Source: JABLTI01 sp030629105 (GTDB lineage Archaea; Asgardarchaeota; Heimdallarchaeia; JABLTI01). Taken from it: a DNA stretch of 11,063 nt. A program made the position numbers and the translations under genes. The notes beneath the pieces were generated by a model, which was given only the letters and a program-made list of their open reading frames with translations, did not search any database and was not told where the DNA came from. Where the stretch lies: positions 1 through 11,063 of the forward strand of contig DAOVPS010000109.1 in the NCBI GenBank assembly GCA_030629105.1, read 5' to 3'. Of this stretch, positions 1-8,000 are shown one piece after another (the first letter of the stretch is position 1; each line of letters begins with the position of its first letter).

Positions 1-762
1 ATTTTAAAAATACACATTTACTTTAATGAAAAGCTTGTCTCTTTTGCTGTTAGAATAGGGATTGAATTTAGTGATACGTCATTTATTTATCGTGAAGATT
101 TTGAGACAGAATTTCACATTGAACAATGGAATTATTTCCGTTTTCGTAATCTACAAGGTGAGCCCATTCATGGCGATTATTCTAGCATTCTTGACTGGGA
201 AAAATCTATCGATCCAATTGAACGAGACAATTGTTGGAAAAACACAGTAACTAATTGTCAATATGTTGTTTTGAAAAATGACTTGTTTAGTTTCGCTAAC
301 GTTAATTTTTCTGCTGATATTAGAAGCAGAGATAATGATGGTATTGGTCTTATTTTCAGATACAATGATACAGGTTATTATCCCAAATTCTATTTACTCT
401 GGTATACAGATGATCATCCAATTAATGATGAAGAATACCTTATAGAAGAATCACATTTGTTTAATTGGGTAACTCCAAATGATACAGTTGAATTAGGGAA
501 AGTAAATCTTCATTTTGTTGAAGGATATGATGCTGGAAATGGCATCATTGGATTTCATTGGACTAAACTAAATAGTACTGCAGTAAGTAGGGATCGAGAT
601 TGGCATAACTGGCGGATTTCAATGGATAATGAGAACTTCAGTTTCTATTATGACTATAATGAAATACTTTCATATTCAGGTTTATCGATAACAAATGGTT
701 CTATTGGTTTTGCTTCGTTTGAAAGTAGAGGAACTTGTTTTGACAATATTCATGTTTGGTAA
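1..762 (+). CDS. C-terminal part of a probable surface protein with a LamG / thrombospondin-C-like beta-sandwich domain (5' end outside window)
   Basis: Frame 1 is open from the first base to TAA at 760-762, giving 253 residues with no in-frame ATG, so the start lies upstream of the window; a TTG at 271 is not a credible start. About the first 28 residues look like the last strands of a preceding beta domain. The rest begins at YREDFE and reads as one jelly-roll/lectin-like domain. Strand motifs such as DNDGIGLIFRYNDTG, FYLLWYTDD, WHNWRISMDN and the closing GSIGFASFES...CFDNIHVW follow the order of the thrombospondin C-terminal domain (DDD-x-GFVFGYQ, FYVVMWK, YRWRL, GRLGLFVFSQ...FFSDLKYEC). 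That family is an L-type-lectin fold that binds calcium in animals. Three Cys are spread over the domain. Inferred role: extracellular binding or adhesion. There is no C-terminal membrane anchor. The fold assignment is by eye; a DUF1080 or generic ConA-like domain is the main alternative. Confidence 0.75.
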   Translation: MLKIHIYFNEKLVSFAVRIGIEFSDTSFIYREDFETEFHIEQWNYFRFRNLQGEPIHGDYSSILDWEKSIDPIERDNCWKNTVTNCQYVVLKNDLFSFANVNFSADIRSRDNDGIGLIFRYNDTGYYPKFYLLWYTDDHPINDEEYLIEESHLFNWVTPNDTVELGKVNLHFVEGYDAGNGIIGFHWTKLNSTAVSRDRDWHNWRISMDNENFSFYYDYNEILSYSGLSITNGSIGFASFESRGTCFDNIHVW

Positions 763-786
763 AAACTATATTGCCGATTTGTTAGA

Positions 787-803
787 GAATTAGTTTTTAA
801 TTC
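787..803. terminator. weak AT-rich hairpin between convergent genes
   Basis: A 6-bp inverted repeat, GAATTA / TAATTC, with a 5-nt loop (gtttt) lies in the 49-bp gap between the convergent ends of the beta-sandwich gene and the tandem GNAT gene. It is followed by A-rich sequence on the plus strand and is T-rich in the loop. It may act as a bidirectional terminator, but the stem is short and AT-only apart from one pair. Confidence 0.3.
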
Positions 804-811
804 AAAAATGG

Positions 812-1849
812 TTATAATCTCTTCAACAAATCTGATCTACTACCTTCATACACTGGAACATCTGTGAATGGTTTATGGTTGAGAATATTGTTAATGCGAA
901 GCATGTGTTCATTACTCCCTGCATTACCAGTTTGCCATTTGACTGCTTTTGTTTCAAAAAGTAGTTTTTCTAGCAACTGATACTTGAGAGCTAAACCAAG
1001 TCCTTTACCTCTATGAGCTCTTACAACTCCAGTATCTTGTTGATGAGCAATTTTTGTCTGATGTTCATTAATATAAGTAACAGTTACACCTGCTATTTCA
1101 TTTGTTTCTTTGTGGATTGCTACAAAGGACATAATATGATTACCAGCTAATATTTGACGTTGAATCATCTCTTGATATCTGTCCACACTTAGAATTTCAT
1201 CCTCATAAGTTAATTCTTCTAATGGCATGTCATTCCAAATCTCTTGAGCCATTTCCACGTATTTAATAAAATCTAGATGGAAAACATGGTTCATATTATC
1301 AATATAGATTATTTCATAGCCTTTTTCTAATGCTTGCTGCTTAAGTTTTCGGGATTCCTTTTTCACTTCTTCAGGATCAAATTTAGTTAGATCCGAGCGA
1401 CTAAGAACTTCCGTGTATTTCTTCTTCATCTGTAATGATTCAACGAAAGGTACTCCATCTGTTTCAGTAAACACTTCTGTAATAATTCCTGTAATTTGAG
1501 GAGGTAATTTCTCAAGAATCTTTTTTAGAGTTTGTTTCCCAAAACCTTTTCTTCGTTCGTCTTTAGTGATGTGAACCCAAAACCACGCTTTATCTAAATT
1601 ATCGTATTTAATATTCCAAGAACTGTCCCCATACCCAATTACTTTATCTTCTTGATTAAGAACTAAAACAAAAATCTGTTCTTTATCAGAAGAAGTCCCA
1701 AGAGTCCATCTTTTCTTATAAAATTCAACTTCTGGCGGATCACTTTTTAGAATTTCTTTGTAATTAGCCAGCATGAGGGCAAATAACTGATCGAGATATC
1801 TTGCAGGCATCTCTTCTTTTGTTCCTGATATAAACTTCAATTGATTCAT
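812..1849 (-). CDS. tandem GNAT-family N-acetyltransferase (two GNAT domains)
   Basis: This 345-residue protein has an ATG start and TAA stop. Two GNAT folds are visible. In the N-terminal one (about 1-155) the acetyl-CoA pyrophosphate-loop motif is R99-R-K-G-F-G-K105 after strand WFWVHIT. In the C-terminal one (about 180-345) the motif A block is DTGVVRAHRGKGLGLALK near 272-289, with HRGKGLG carrying the R-x-x-G-x-G signature. It is followed by WQTGNAGSNEHMLRIN, the typical strand-turn-helix of motif B. The second domain closely resembles the C-terminal domain of mycothiol-synthase-like and aminoglycoside-type tandem GNATs, so it is probably the active half; the first looks more diverged. 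The substrate cannot be told; no signal peptide, so it is probably cytosolic. The gene is divergent from the aminotransferase and may share its regulator. An AT-rich box (aataaata on the minus strand, near 1880-1889) lies about 36 nt upstream of the start. Confidence 0.88.
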   Translation of the reverse strand: MNQLKFISGTKEEMPARYLDQLFALMLANYKEILKSDPPEVEFYKKRWTLGTSSDKEQIFVLVLNQEDKVIGYGDSSWNIKYDNLDKAWFWVHITKDERRKGFGKQTLKKILEKLPPQITGIITEVFTETDGVPFVESLQMKKKYTEVLSRSDLTKFDPEEVKKESRKLKQQALEKGYEIIYIDNMNHVFHLDFIKYVEMAQEIWNDMPLEELTYEDEILSVDRYQEMIQRQILAGNHIMSFVAIHKETNEIAGVTVTYINEHQTKIAHQQDTGVVRAHRGKGLGLALKYQLLEKLLFETKAVKWQTGNAGSNEHMLRINNILNHKPFTDVPVYEGSRSDLLKRL

Positions 1850-1894
1850 TATCTTCGCAACCGGAGCGCTTTCTTTCGCTTTATTTATTCATCG

Positions 1895-1910
1895 GTTAAT
1901 CTAGATTAAC
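1895..1910. promoter_or_regulatory. perfect 16-bp palindrome in the divergent promoter (operator candidate)
   Basis: GTTAATCTAGATTAAC reads the same on both strands. One further C/G pair beyond a single mismatch extends the symmetry to 20 bp (1893-1912). It is placed between a TATA-like box for the minus-strand GNAT gene (about 1880-1889) and one for the plus-strand aminotransferase (about 1921-1928), so a dimeric repressor bound there could block both promoters. The bound regulator is not in this window. Confidence 0.55.
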
Positions 1911-1914
1911 GGCT

Positions 1915-1928
1915 GAAAAAATTTAAAG
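1915..1928 (+). promoter_or_regulatory. BRE/TATA-like promoter of the aminotransferase gene
   Basis: A purine/A-rich run followed by atttaaag is centred about 34 nt before the ATG at 1958. With the usual archaeal TATA-to-start distance this gives a leader of only a few bases. No Shine-Dalgarno motif is seen at a proper distance from the ATG. Confidence 0.4.
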
Positions 1929-1957
1929 GATGAGAACTAATAGTTGATTGACTAAAA

Positions 1958-3157
1958 ATGTTTGAGCAAATTCTCCAAACTCACAGTTTTGAACCCATTT
2001 TACTCGAGAAAGCAAAAGGCTCTTGGGTTTGGGATGTTGATGGAAAGAAGTATCTTGATTGTGTTTCCGGAACTTGGTGCACTAATTTAGGACACAATCA
2101 CCCAAAAATAATCCAAGCAATGAAAGATCAAATGGAAAAACTCATTCATCGAAGTATGTGGTTCCTAACTCCCGTTACAATAGAAGCAGCAGAGAAAGTA
2201 CTAAAGTTTGTTCCGAAGAATTATGATGCGATAACCTTCCTTCAAAGTGGAAGCGAAGTAGTTGAATATGCAATAAGTTTTGCTCAAAAAGTAACCAAAC
2301 GAAGAAAGATCTTATCTTTGAAGGATTCTTATCTTGGAGCATTTGGTCTAGCAAAACAATCATCTTACCATTCTGGTGTTGCATCTAAACTAAAAATACC
2401 TTATCCAATCTGTTCAACTCCTAATTGTTCTTGTCTAGATGAACACAATGAGTTAATTGAACATATATCAAAGAAATACGTTGATGAGCTTGCTTGTTTT
2501 GTACTAGAACCAATTATGGTGAGTGGAGGTATACTGAAACCATGTAAGGCTTTCGTGGAAAAATTATGTAAAGAGCTACAATCTGCAGGTGTACTTGTGG
2601 TCTCAAATGAAGTGACTTGTGGATTCGGTAGAACAGGTAAGAGATTTGGTTTTGAACACTTCGATATCAGACCTGATATTGTAGCCATAGGAAAAGCTAT
2701 GGGCAATGGTTACCCTGTAAGCGCGATTTTAACTAATAATCAATTAGCAGACGGTTTATCTCCGGGGGAAATGTATTACGCTCAATCACATCAATTAGAT
2801 CCTTTAGGTGCAGTCGTAGCAAAAACTGTTGTAGATGTTTTTGTTGAAGAGCAAATTATAAAGAAGAGTCAATCAAAAATAACTCAAATTCGAAATATCT
2901 TTGAGTCTTTATCACACCCATTCATTAAAGAATTTAGAACACAAGGAATGCTTTTTGCTTTTGTAATCAAATCTCACAAAAATATCTCAAGTAAAGAAAT
3001 ACTAGTCAAATTGAAGTATGAATTACTAAAAGAAGGGATTATTGCTGGTGCTAGTTTAGGGAGAGAAATCCTTAGATTACTTCCTCCGTTAACTATAACT
3101 GATAAAGAAATATCGATTCTCAAAGAAAAAATCAACAAGGCATTTGATGCAATCTAA
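1958..3157 (+). CDS. class III (acetylornithine/4-aminobutyrate-type) PLP-dependent aminotransferase
   Basis: This is a full-length 399-residue fold-type I, class III aminotransferase, a usual length for the family, in the cytosol. Visible landmarks are the N-terminal GSWVWDVDGKKYLDCVSG (21-38), LGHNHPKI (44-51), the phosphate-loop SGSE (97-100), the EP motif of VLEPIMVSGG (182-191), and the PLP-lysine in DIVAIGKAMGNGYPVSA with K246. The usual DEVQTGFGRTG cofactor motif reads NEVTCGFGRTG here, so the Asp that pairs with the PLP ring nitrogen is Asn217. From memory this Asn is typical of one archaeal/clostridial subfamily annotated 'aspartate aminotransferase family', which also carries a Cys-rich insertion like the CSTPNCSC seen at 152-159. 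The amino donor and acceptor cannot be assigned. It is divergent from the tandem GNAT across a palindrome and ends in front of a hairpin. Confidence 0.92.
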   Translation: MFEQILQTHSFEPILLEKAKGSWVWDVDGKKYLDCVSGTWCTNLGHNHPKIIQAMKDQMEKLIHRSMWFLTPVTIEAAEKVLKFVPKNYDAITFLQSGSEVVEYAISFAQKVTKRRKILSLKDSYLGAFGLAKQSSYHSGVASKLKIPYPICSTPNCSCLDEHNELIEHISKKYVDELACFVLEPIMVSGGILKPCKAFVEKLCKELQSAGVLVVSNEVTCGFGRTGKRFGFEHFDIRPDIVAIGKAMGNGYPVSAILTNNQLADGLSPGEMYYAQSHQLDPLGAVVAKTVVDVFVEEQIIKKSQSKITQIRNIFESLSHPFIKEFRTQGMLFAFVIKSHKNISSKEILVKLKYELLKEGIIAGASLGREILRLLPPLTITDKEISILKEKINKAFDAI

Positions 3158-3193
3158 TTTCAGCAAGAAGTTGAATCATAAAATGAATAGAAG

Positions 3194-3222
3194 GAGACCT
3201 ACTGTAACTAGTAGGTGTTCTC
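3194..3222. terminator. bidirectional terminator-like hairpin between convergent genes
   Basis: ACCTACT (3197-3203) and AGTAGGT (3210-3216) form a perfect 7-bp stem with a 6-nt loop. GAG (3194-3196) and CTC (3220-3222) add three pairs beyond a 3-nt bulge. It lies in the 70-bp gap between the aminotransferase and the minus-strand small protein, which are convergent. There is no long T-run on either side, so termination is inferred from position and structure. Confidence 0.5.
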
Positions 3223-3227
3223 AATAT

Positions 3228-3521
3228 CTAAATATCAAATCCTTCTAGTGTCTTAATTTGAACGTCTTCACGATCTACTTCTAGCTTCTTGGAGAGTTCA
3301 ATATATGTTGGATCACTTTGTAATTTCTCAGTTGTTTCTTTATAGTGAGCTTCATCATTGAAGACAGACATAAAGTAGATTTCTTTATGGTCTTTTGAAT
3401 TATAGCCACCACCAACGAGCTTTACACCGTATTTTTTGTATACTTCATCAAACTCTTTATAGCTATTTTCGTGAACTGCATCTGCAGTTTTAAATTTCAT
3501 TTTATATAGTTTGTATATCAT
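3228..3521 (-). CDS. small dimeric alpha/beta-barrel (ABM/NIPSNAP-like) protein
   Basis: From the ATG at 3521 this encodes 97 residues with a TAG stop. The pattern beta (IYKLYKMKF), alpha (ENSYKEFDEVYKKYG), beta (VKLVGGGY), beta (KEIYFMSVF), alpha (DEAHYKETTEKLQ, TYIELSKKL) and beta (VQIKTLE) is that of a single-domain ferredoxin-like dimeric alpha/beta barrel, as in antibiotic-biosynthesis-monooxygenase and NIPSNAP proteins. No cofactor-binding or catalytic residue can be named, and such proteins are often of unknown role. The frame is open further up to ATG 3545 and TTG 3548. I prefer 3521 because it places beta-1 right at the N-terminus, as usual in the fold. However, a TATA-like attaaac box near 3576-3582 would also suit the longer form. 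The gene is downstream of, and separated by a terminator from, the DUF418-like gene. Confidence 0.75.
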   Translation of the reverse strand: MIYKLYKMKFKTADAVHENSYKEFDEVYKKYGVKLVGGGYNSKDHKEIYFMSVFNDEAHYKETTEKLQSDPTYIELSKKLEVDREDVQIKTLEGFDI

Positions 3522-3525
3522 AATT

Positions 3526-3540
3526 AATTGTACAACAATT
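3526..3540. promoter_or_regulatory. short inverted repeat just upstream of the small barrel protein
   Basis: AATTGT-aca-ACAATT, a 6-bp inverted repeat with a 3-bp spacer, lies 5 nt before the preferred ATG at 3521. It may be a small operator. If translation starts at 3545 instead, it would lie inside the coding region and mean nothing. Confidence 0.25.
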
Positions 3541-3688
3541 CCCATCAAAACGGTACTGCTATACTAACTGTGTAAGTTTAATCCGATTTTATTAGAAACT
3601 ATGAAAAAATGCGATTTTATCGATATTCAATTTACAACTAACTAATATAAAAAAACAAGTAATAATTAAAATAGAAATTCTTTAATAG

Positions 3689-3723
3689 AAAAAAAATGGG
3701 AGCTAGAATAATCCCAAAGCTCC
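3689..3723 (-). terminator. terminator of the DUF418-like gene (hairpin plus T8)
   Basis: Read on the minus strand, GGAGCT and AGCTCC (plus positions 3718-3723 and 3699-3704) can pair. TGGGA/TCCCA (3712-3716 and 3697-3701) offers an alternative stem. The structure is followed directly by eight T (3689-3696). It overlaps the last codons and the stop of the membrane-protein gene. The T-run after a hairpin is the strongest terminator signal in the window. Confidence 0.6.
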
Positions 3724-4872
3724 AGTTTTTATTACTAAAGTAACAATAATGAAAGCAGTTAACAAAACAATACCAGTAATTGATATAGCTAATCCTGCGG
3801 TATTGTGCTTGTTTTTACCTTCTAGTTTTCTTGCTCGCAATGAAACAAACAGTGAAATTATATTTAGAACAATGAATAGAATAGAGCAAAGACCGATTAA
3901 TGCTAATTTAAGAGAGAATTTAGAATCCTCTTTCCGAGTTTTATCAACATCTGTTGGATTTAAGTCAATCCAATCTGGATTATAGAAAGTTCTTTCGGGA
4001 TCAATTTGTCCTTTTTGCCACCATTTTACAGATTCATCATGGGCATCCTTCCGAGCTGGAACAATATTATAGGATGCTGTCCGGATGAACCACTCCAAGG
4101 AACCTGTATACTTGAGCTTCTCCCAACCTTTCAAAAGGAAATGAAAGACCAGAAAAGTCAGACCGATTGTTACAAAAGTTGCCCACCAAGGTAATCTTAC
4201 ATATGGTGTGAAATAAAACAATGATGATGTTATGCAGAACATTAAGAAGTAAATAAATTGGTTGTTGTAATTTGAGAAAGCTACTGTACCAAATCTTCTA
4301 ATGAACTTAGTTTTATCTGAAAAAACTTTACTTCTTCCTCGGAATTCTAACAATCTAAATAGCAACATTAAGGCCATTAAACTAAAACCGTTTAAGAGTA
4401 AGAATTGAGCAAGCCAGGAAAATGGCGGGATAGGTACCACTTGTCCTCCAATCATATACGTAGCATTATCAGGTGCCCAATGTCGATGGAAAGAAATGTA
4501 CTGATAGAATTGAGCGGCAATATCTGTAAATGAATCTACACCAGGAGGATATGTTGCTGAAAGAATATTAATTAGAATAATCACAACACCAACTAATCCA
4601 GCAAGAAACATTCCTCCACCAATAAGGAAAGTGTTTCTTGAAAAATTCTTCTTGATTTTCTCTTTAGGTTGTGAGATGATAATACCAAAAATACTCCCCA
4701 TGAAGGATACAGCAAGATATGGGAAAATAGGCTCCATTGAACCAGCTAAGGCTGAAATAAAGGGGGTTCTTAAGATATGCCAAAAGCTCTCATAGCCAAT
4801 CCAAGGAGTAGAAAACTGATGACCATTCGGATACGACCCCCAAGGATAACCGGGACCAATTAATGCAACCAA
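3703..4872 (-). CDS. polytopic membrane protein, DUF418/acyltransferase-like with DUF4190-like C-terminal pair of helices
   Basis: The main open frame gives 389 residues from a TTG and ends in TAG. Hydrophobic segments lie near residues 49-67, 82-105, 153-174, 205-221, 229-248, 321-345 and 358-382. The block RRFGTVAFSNYNNQF ... WWATFVTIGL ... KGWEKLKYTGSLEWFIRTASY (about 192-268) matches the DUF418 pattern (GRMALTNY...W...GPLEWLxR). That family is membrane-bound and related to heparan-alpha-glucosaminide acetyltransferase-like proteins. After a soluble linker (about 270-318), the last two helices with RARKLEGKNKHNTAGLAISITGIVL resemble DUF4190. The TTG is unlikely to be the true start: no N-terminal helix precedes LIGPGYPWG, and a helix is encoded just upstream in another frame (see 4860-4953). 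The gene is therefore probably frameshifted, by mutation or by sequence error. Transported or modified substrate unknown. Confidence 0.72.
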   Translation of the reverse strand: MVALIGPGYPWGSYPNGHQFSTPWIGYESFWHILRTPFISALAGSMEPIFPYLAVSFMGSIFGIIISQPKEKIKKNFSRNTFLIGGGMFLAGLVGVVIILINILSATYPPGVDSFTDIAAQFYQYISFHRHWAPDNATYMIGGQVVPIPPFSWLAQFLLLNGFSLMALMLLFRLLEFRGRSKVFSDKTKFIRRFGTVAFSNYNNQFIYFLMFCITSSLFYFTPYVRLPWWATFVTIGLTFLVFHFLLKGWEKLKYTGSLEWFIRTASYNIVPARKDAHDESVKWWQKGQIDPERTFYNPDWIDLNPTDVDKTRKEDSKFSLKLALIGLCSILFIVLNIISLFVSLRARKLEGKNKHNTAGLAISITGIVLLTAFIIVTLVIKTGALGLF

Positions 4873-4953
4873 ATCCCAAACGGGTTGGGTTGTCTTATGA
4901 CAACCAGAATAAGAACGAAATAAGTTATTATTCCTTTAGTAATATTCACTCAT
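4860..4953 (-). pseudogene. frameshifted N-terminal piece of the DUF418-like membrane protein
   Basis: On the minus strand, a GTG at 4949 opens a 29-residue frame, MNITKGIITYFVLILVVIRQ followed by PNPFGIWLH, ending at TAA 4862-4860. It is one strong transmembrane helix followed by a short loop, and it runs into the main frame exactly where LIGPGYPWG begins. A single missing base near 4861-4865 would join the two as ...FGIWL(x)LIGPGYPWG. ATG 4953 (MSEYY, then stop) is in the main frame and lies 27 nt from a TATA-like box, so it may be the original start, in which case two compensating indels (+1 then -1) are needed. Either the gene is decayed or the assembly has an indel. Confidence 0.5.
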
Positions 4954-4974
4954 TTTTCCCCCAAGTTTTCATGT

Positions 4975-4985
4975 TATATTTTAAA
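4975..4985 (-). promoter_or_regulatory. TATA-like box upstream of the DUF418-like gene
   Basis: TTTAAAATATA on the minus strand is centred 27 nt before ATG 4953 and 31 nt before GTG 4949. The spacing equals that seen at two other genes in this window and supports a start near 4949-4953 rather than the TTG at 4872. Confidence 0.45.
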
Positions 4986-4988
4986 CAT

Positions 4989-5022
4989 AAGAAGTTGGTT
5001 TAATTCACATAACAAACTTCTT
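4989..5022. terminator. long hairpin after the GNAT/beta-sandwich gene
   Basis: AAGAAGTTGGTT (4989-5000) and AACAAACTTCTT (5011-5022) form a 12-bp stem with one mismatch and a 10-nt loop. It lies about 75 nt past the stop of the large minus-strand gene and just upstream of the TATA-like box of the next gene. On the minus strand it is followed by T-rich sequence. It is either a terminator of the upstream gene or a regulatory site for the downstream one. Confidence 0.45.
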
Positions 5023-5094
5023 TGGATTTATTATTTTTTTGTCAGAAAAATAAGAAATGAATCCAGTTGGGATTCACTATTTAAGACTTTTTTA

Positions 5095-8000
5095 TCATTT
5101 ATCCTTTAATAAATCACTAAGATTGTTACTCCCAAAAGGTGCAATCTGTTCTAATTGTGTGGTAAGAATAAAGAGGGTATTGAGTGTAATTGTTTCATTT
5201 GGTTTCACTTTGATTTCTCTCGCATTTCTGGTCAATGAGATGTGAGTTAGATTGACTGAATACGGATAAACACTATTAATAAATTGACCTCTTGGACAAG
5301 CGACACCAAAGTAGTATTTATTATCTGCTTTCTTAAATGCAGACCACAAATTTCCATATAATTTCTCATAACCAACTTCAGATTCATGATCCTGTAATTG
5401 GTAAGTCATAGTGTTTCCTTGTTTATCCTGGATGAAATAACGGTCTTTTTCTGAATTTGATGTTTTCAAATCCGCTGTAGTATGAGCATAGAGATTTCTC
5501 GTGGATCCTGACAGATTTGTAAATACTTGCTGACCTAAGACAATAGGAGAATCTGGGAGTGTTAAGAATCGATTATCAACTTGTATACCCTTTATTGTTG
5601 GATGAAATGTTAACACATTTGATTTGAATCCAATACCTTTCCAATTTCCTTCTTCTATTTCATAAGAATCAAAGGTGATATTGTCAAAGTACTCCTCATC
5701 ACCAATCCAGAAGTGTTTTGGTTTTACTATGGGTCCGAGTCCACCATAAAAATGATTAAACCATAAGAATGGTTTGCTTTCTGGGAAGTTTGTTAACAAG
5801 TAATTATGATCATCATCTGCCGGTGATAAGAAGAAAACATAGCCCTTGAAATCCTTACTTCCTTTGAATTTCAAGTATCCATTGTTGACTTCTAAAACCT
5901 CTTTATTTTCAACTGAAGATTTTGTTATTGTAACATCCTTTTTCTTATCATAGAATGCAAAAGCTATAGGTGTATCATACTTTTTGGTTTTACAATCAAA
6001 GGTGATTTTTCCACCTATAACATAGCTTTTTGGTGCTTTTATCTTGATTTCTTCTTGCCAAAATCTTTCTTTATGAGATTTTATTTTGAAACTACTCGGT
6101 TCAGTTATCTTTTCTTCGAGAGTTATGTCAACTTTTCCTTTTAATGTTGTAGTTCCTGGAGCATCAAAAGCTACATTTATTGTTTTCTGATTTTTATCAA
6201 TAATTACTCCTTGAGCTAGAGATTCACCTTCAACTTTATTGATGAATCCAAATTTCTTCATTTTTTCTGGGAAACGATAAAATTGCAATTCATTATCAGG
6301 GGAATAATGAAACTTGTCTTGCCACATTTTCCTAACTGCTTGCCAGGAATCTGTAAAATAGTAATAAGTAAATGGTGTTTCATAACTAGTTTTGCCCTTC
6401 AATTCAGCTATTTTATAATCGATACTTGGAAATCTTCTAGGACGGATTTTATCAATTTTACTTAAATCACAGAGAAATCCGATTGTTCCACTTACGTACT
6501 CAGTTGCTCTCCAACCCTCAGAAAAGTATGAGGGATCGTCTTCGAAAATAGTTGGAACTTCATCCATGTTTCCAGTCTTTATTCCATCTGTTGTTGGAAT
6601 AACTACATTCTTAACATCTGTTTGTCCAGGCCACCAATAGGATCCTAATTGTATACCTAGGTCACTAATTGGTTTATCAGTGAGATTTTCAACCAAGTAC
6701 TTGAAACCAATCGGCTCATTGCTTGTTGGGATAAAGGCTTTTCTTGTTACTTTAATTCCTTTTTTATCCTCTGATAGACCAGTACTAAATATCCAAACAC
6801 CATTGGATTCTTTCTTAATTTCGTGAGTTAATTGTAGATTAAAGAATTCACTACCATCATCATCAAAAGGATAGCCTAGAATTATAGCATTACCATTTAT
6901 ACATAATCTTCTAAGTTTGTCTGTGATATAGATTTCATTTGACCAAGGTTGTGGTTTTCTATTGAATCTAACCAAGTAATGTTTATTTTCTATGTAGACT
7001 TGTTGTTCAAATTCATAAACTACAGTTTTGTTTTCATTGAAGATGACAACAGGTAAGAGTCTCTCTTGTAATAATTCATTATCCTTTGTTGTGGCTCTAA
7101 CCTTAACAAAATCAACAAGTGTTTCTGTGCTTCCTGTTTCTGCTACAATCTCAAGTATAGTATCGTATTTTGAAATTTTCACTTCGTGTTGTTTTTTCTT
7201 AAAAGTAATGAAATCTGTATCTGTTATTTCAATTTTAACCACTTTTTCTTCGCCAAAGCAATTTATAATTTCAAGAGGTAATGTAAATTGATGATTTGGG
7301 ATTGTGTTATAATTAGCTGGAGCTGTCAAAATCTTAATTGCATGTAATGGTGCTTTTCCTATCTTAATTGGAAAACTAATTCCATCGCTTTTTATATCAA
7401 AAATAATTTGATGTTCGCTATAGTTTTGTATATGCACTTTCATATCGAATTCGTTTGTATCATGTTTGAAACTAGCTGAATACTGGATAATCTTCTCAGC
7501 TTCTGGCTCAACAGTTATTTCTTGTATTTTCTCGCCTTTTAATTTGAATTTATCAGAGTGTTGGGTATTAATTTGAAATTTTTTAGTAGTGGAGCTATTA
7601 TTTCTGATTGTCAATGTTATTGGAAATTCCTCAAAGCCAATGAATGCTTCAGTATTTGGCACAGTTGCTTTTACAAATAAATCATCACTCTCAGTTTTCT
7701 TATGGAACCCACTAATGCAGCCAATGCTTCTATCTATCCAAACTTCCAGAGAATTTTCCTCATTCATTACAAAGTCGTATTTGTAGATTGCCATTTTCTC
7801 TTCGAATTCTTCATCCGGAATTTGATTAATTACAGGCTTAAAGGAATCATACCAAGAATACTTCTCAAATATCTCCTGGAAAAGTGGATAAACCAGTATT
7901 TGAGGAAGATAATTCTCAAGATAACAAGAAGTATTAGGTCGCCATTTGTAACCTTGTTTCTTGTAGAGGGGCATCGCCTTAAGATTTCCACCCCAAGTAT

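Noticed and set aside
62..250. Plus-strand open frame of 62 codons
   Set aside because: It lies inside the frame-1 coding region that is open from base 1; its peptide has no family look.
2175..2706. Two minus-strand open frames (2175-2384 and 2401-2706)
   Set aside because: Both are antisense shadows of the clear aminotransferase gene.
3749..4194. Plus-strand open frames antisense to the DUF418-like gene
   Set aside because: They are shadows of a well supported membrane protein, with no start signals.
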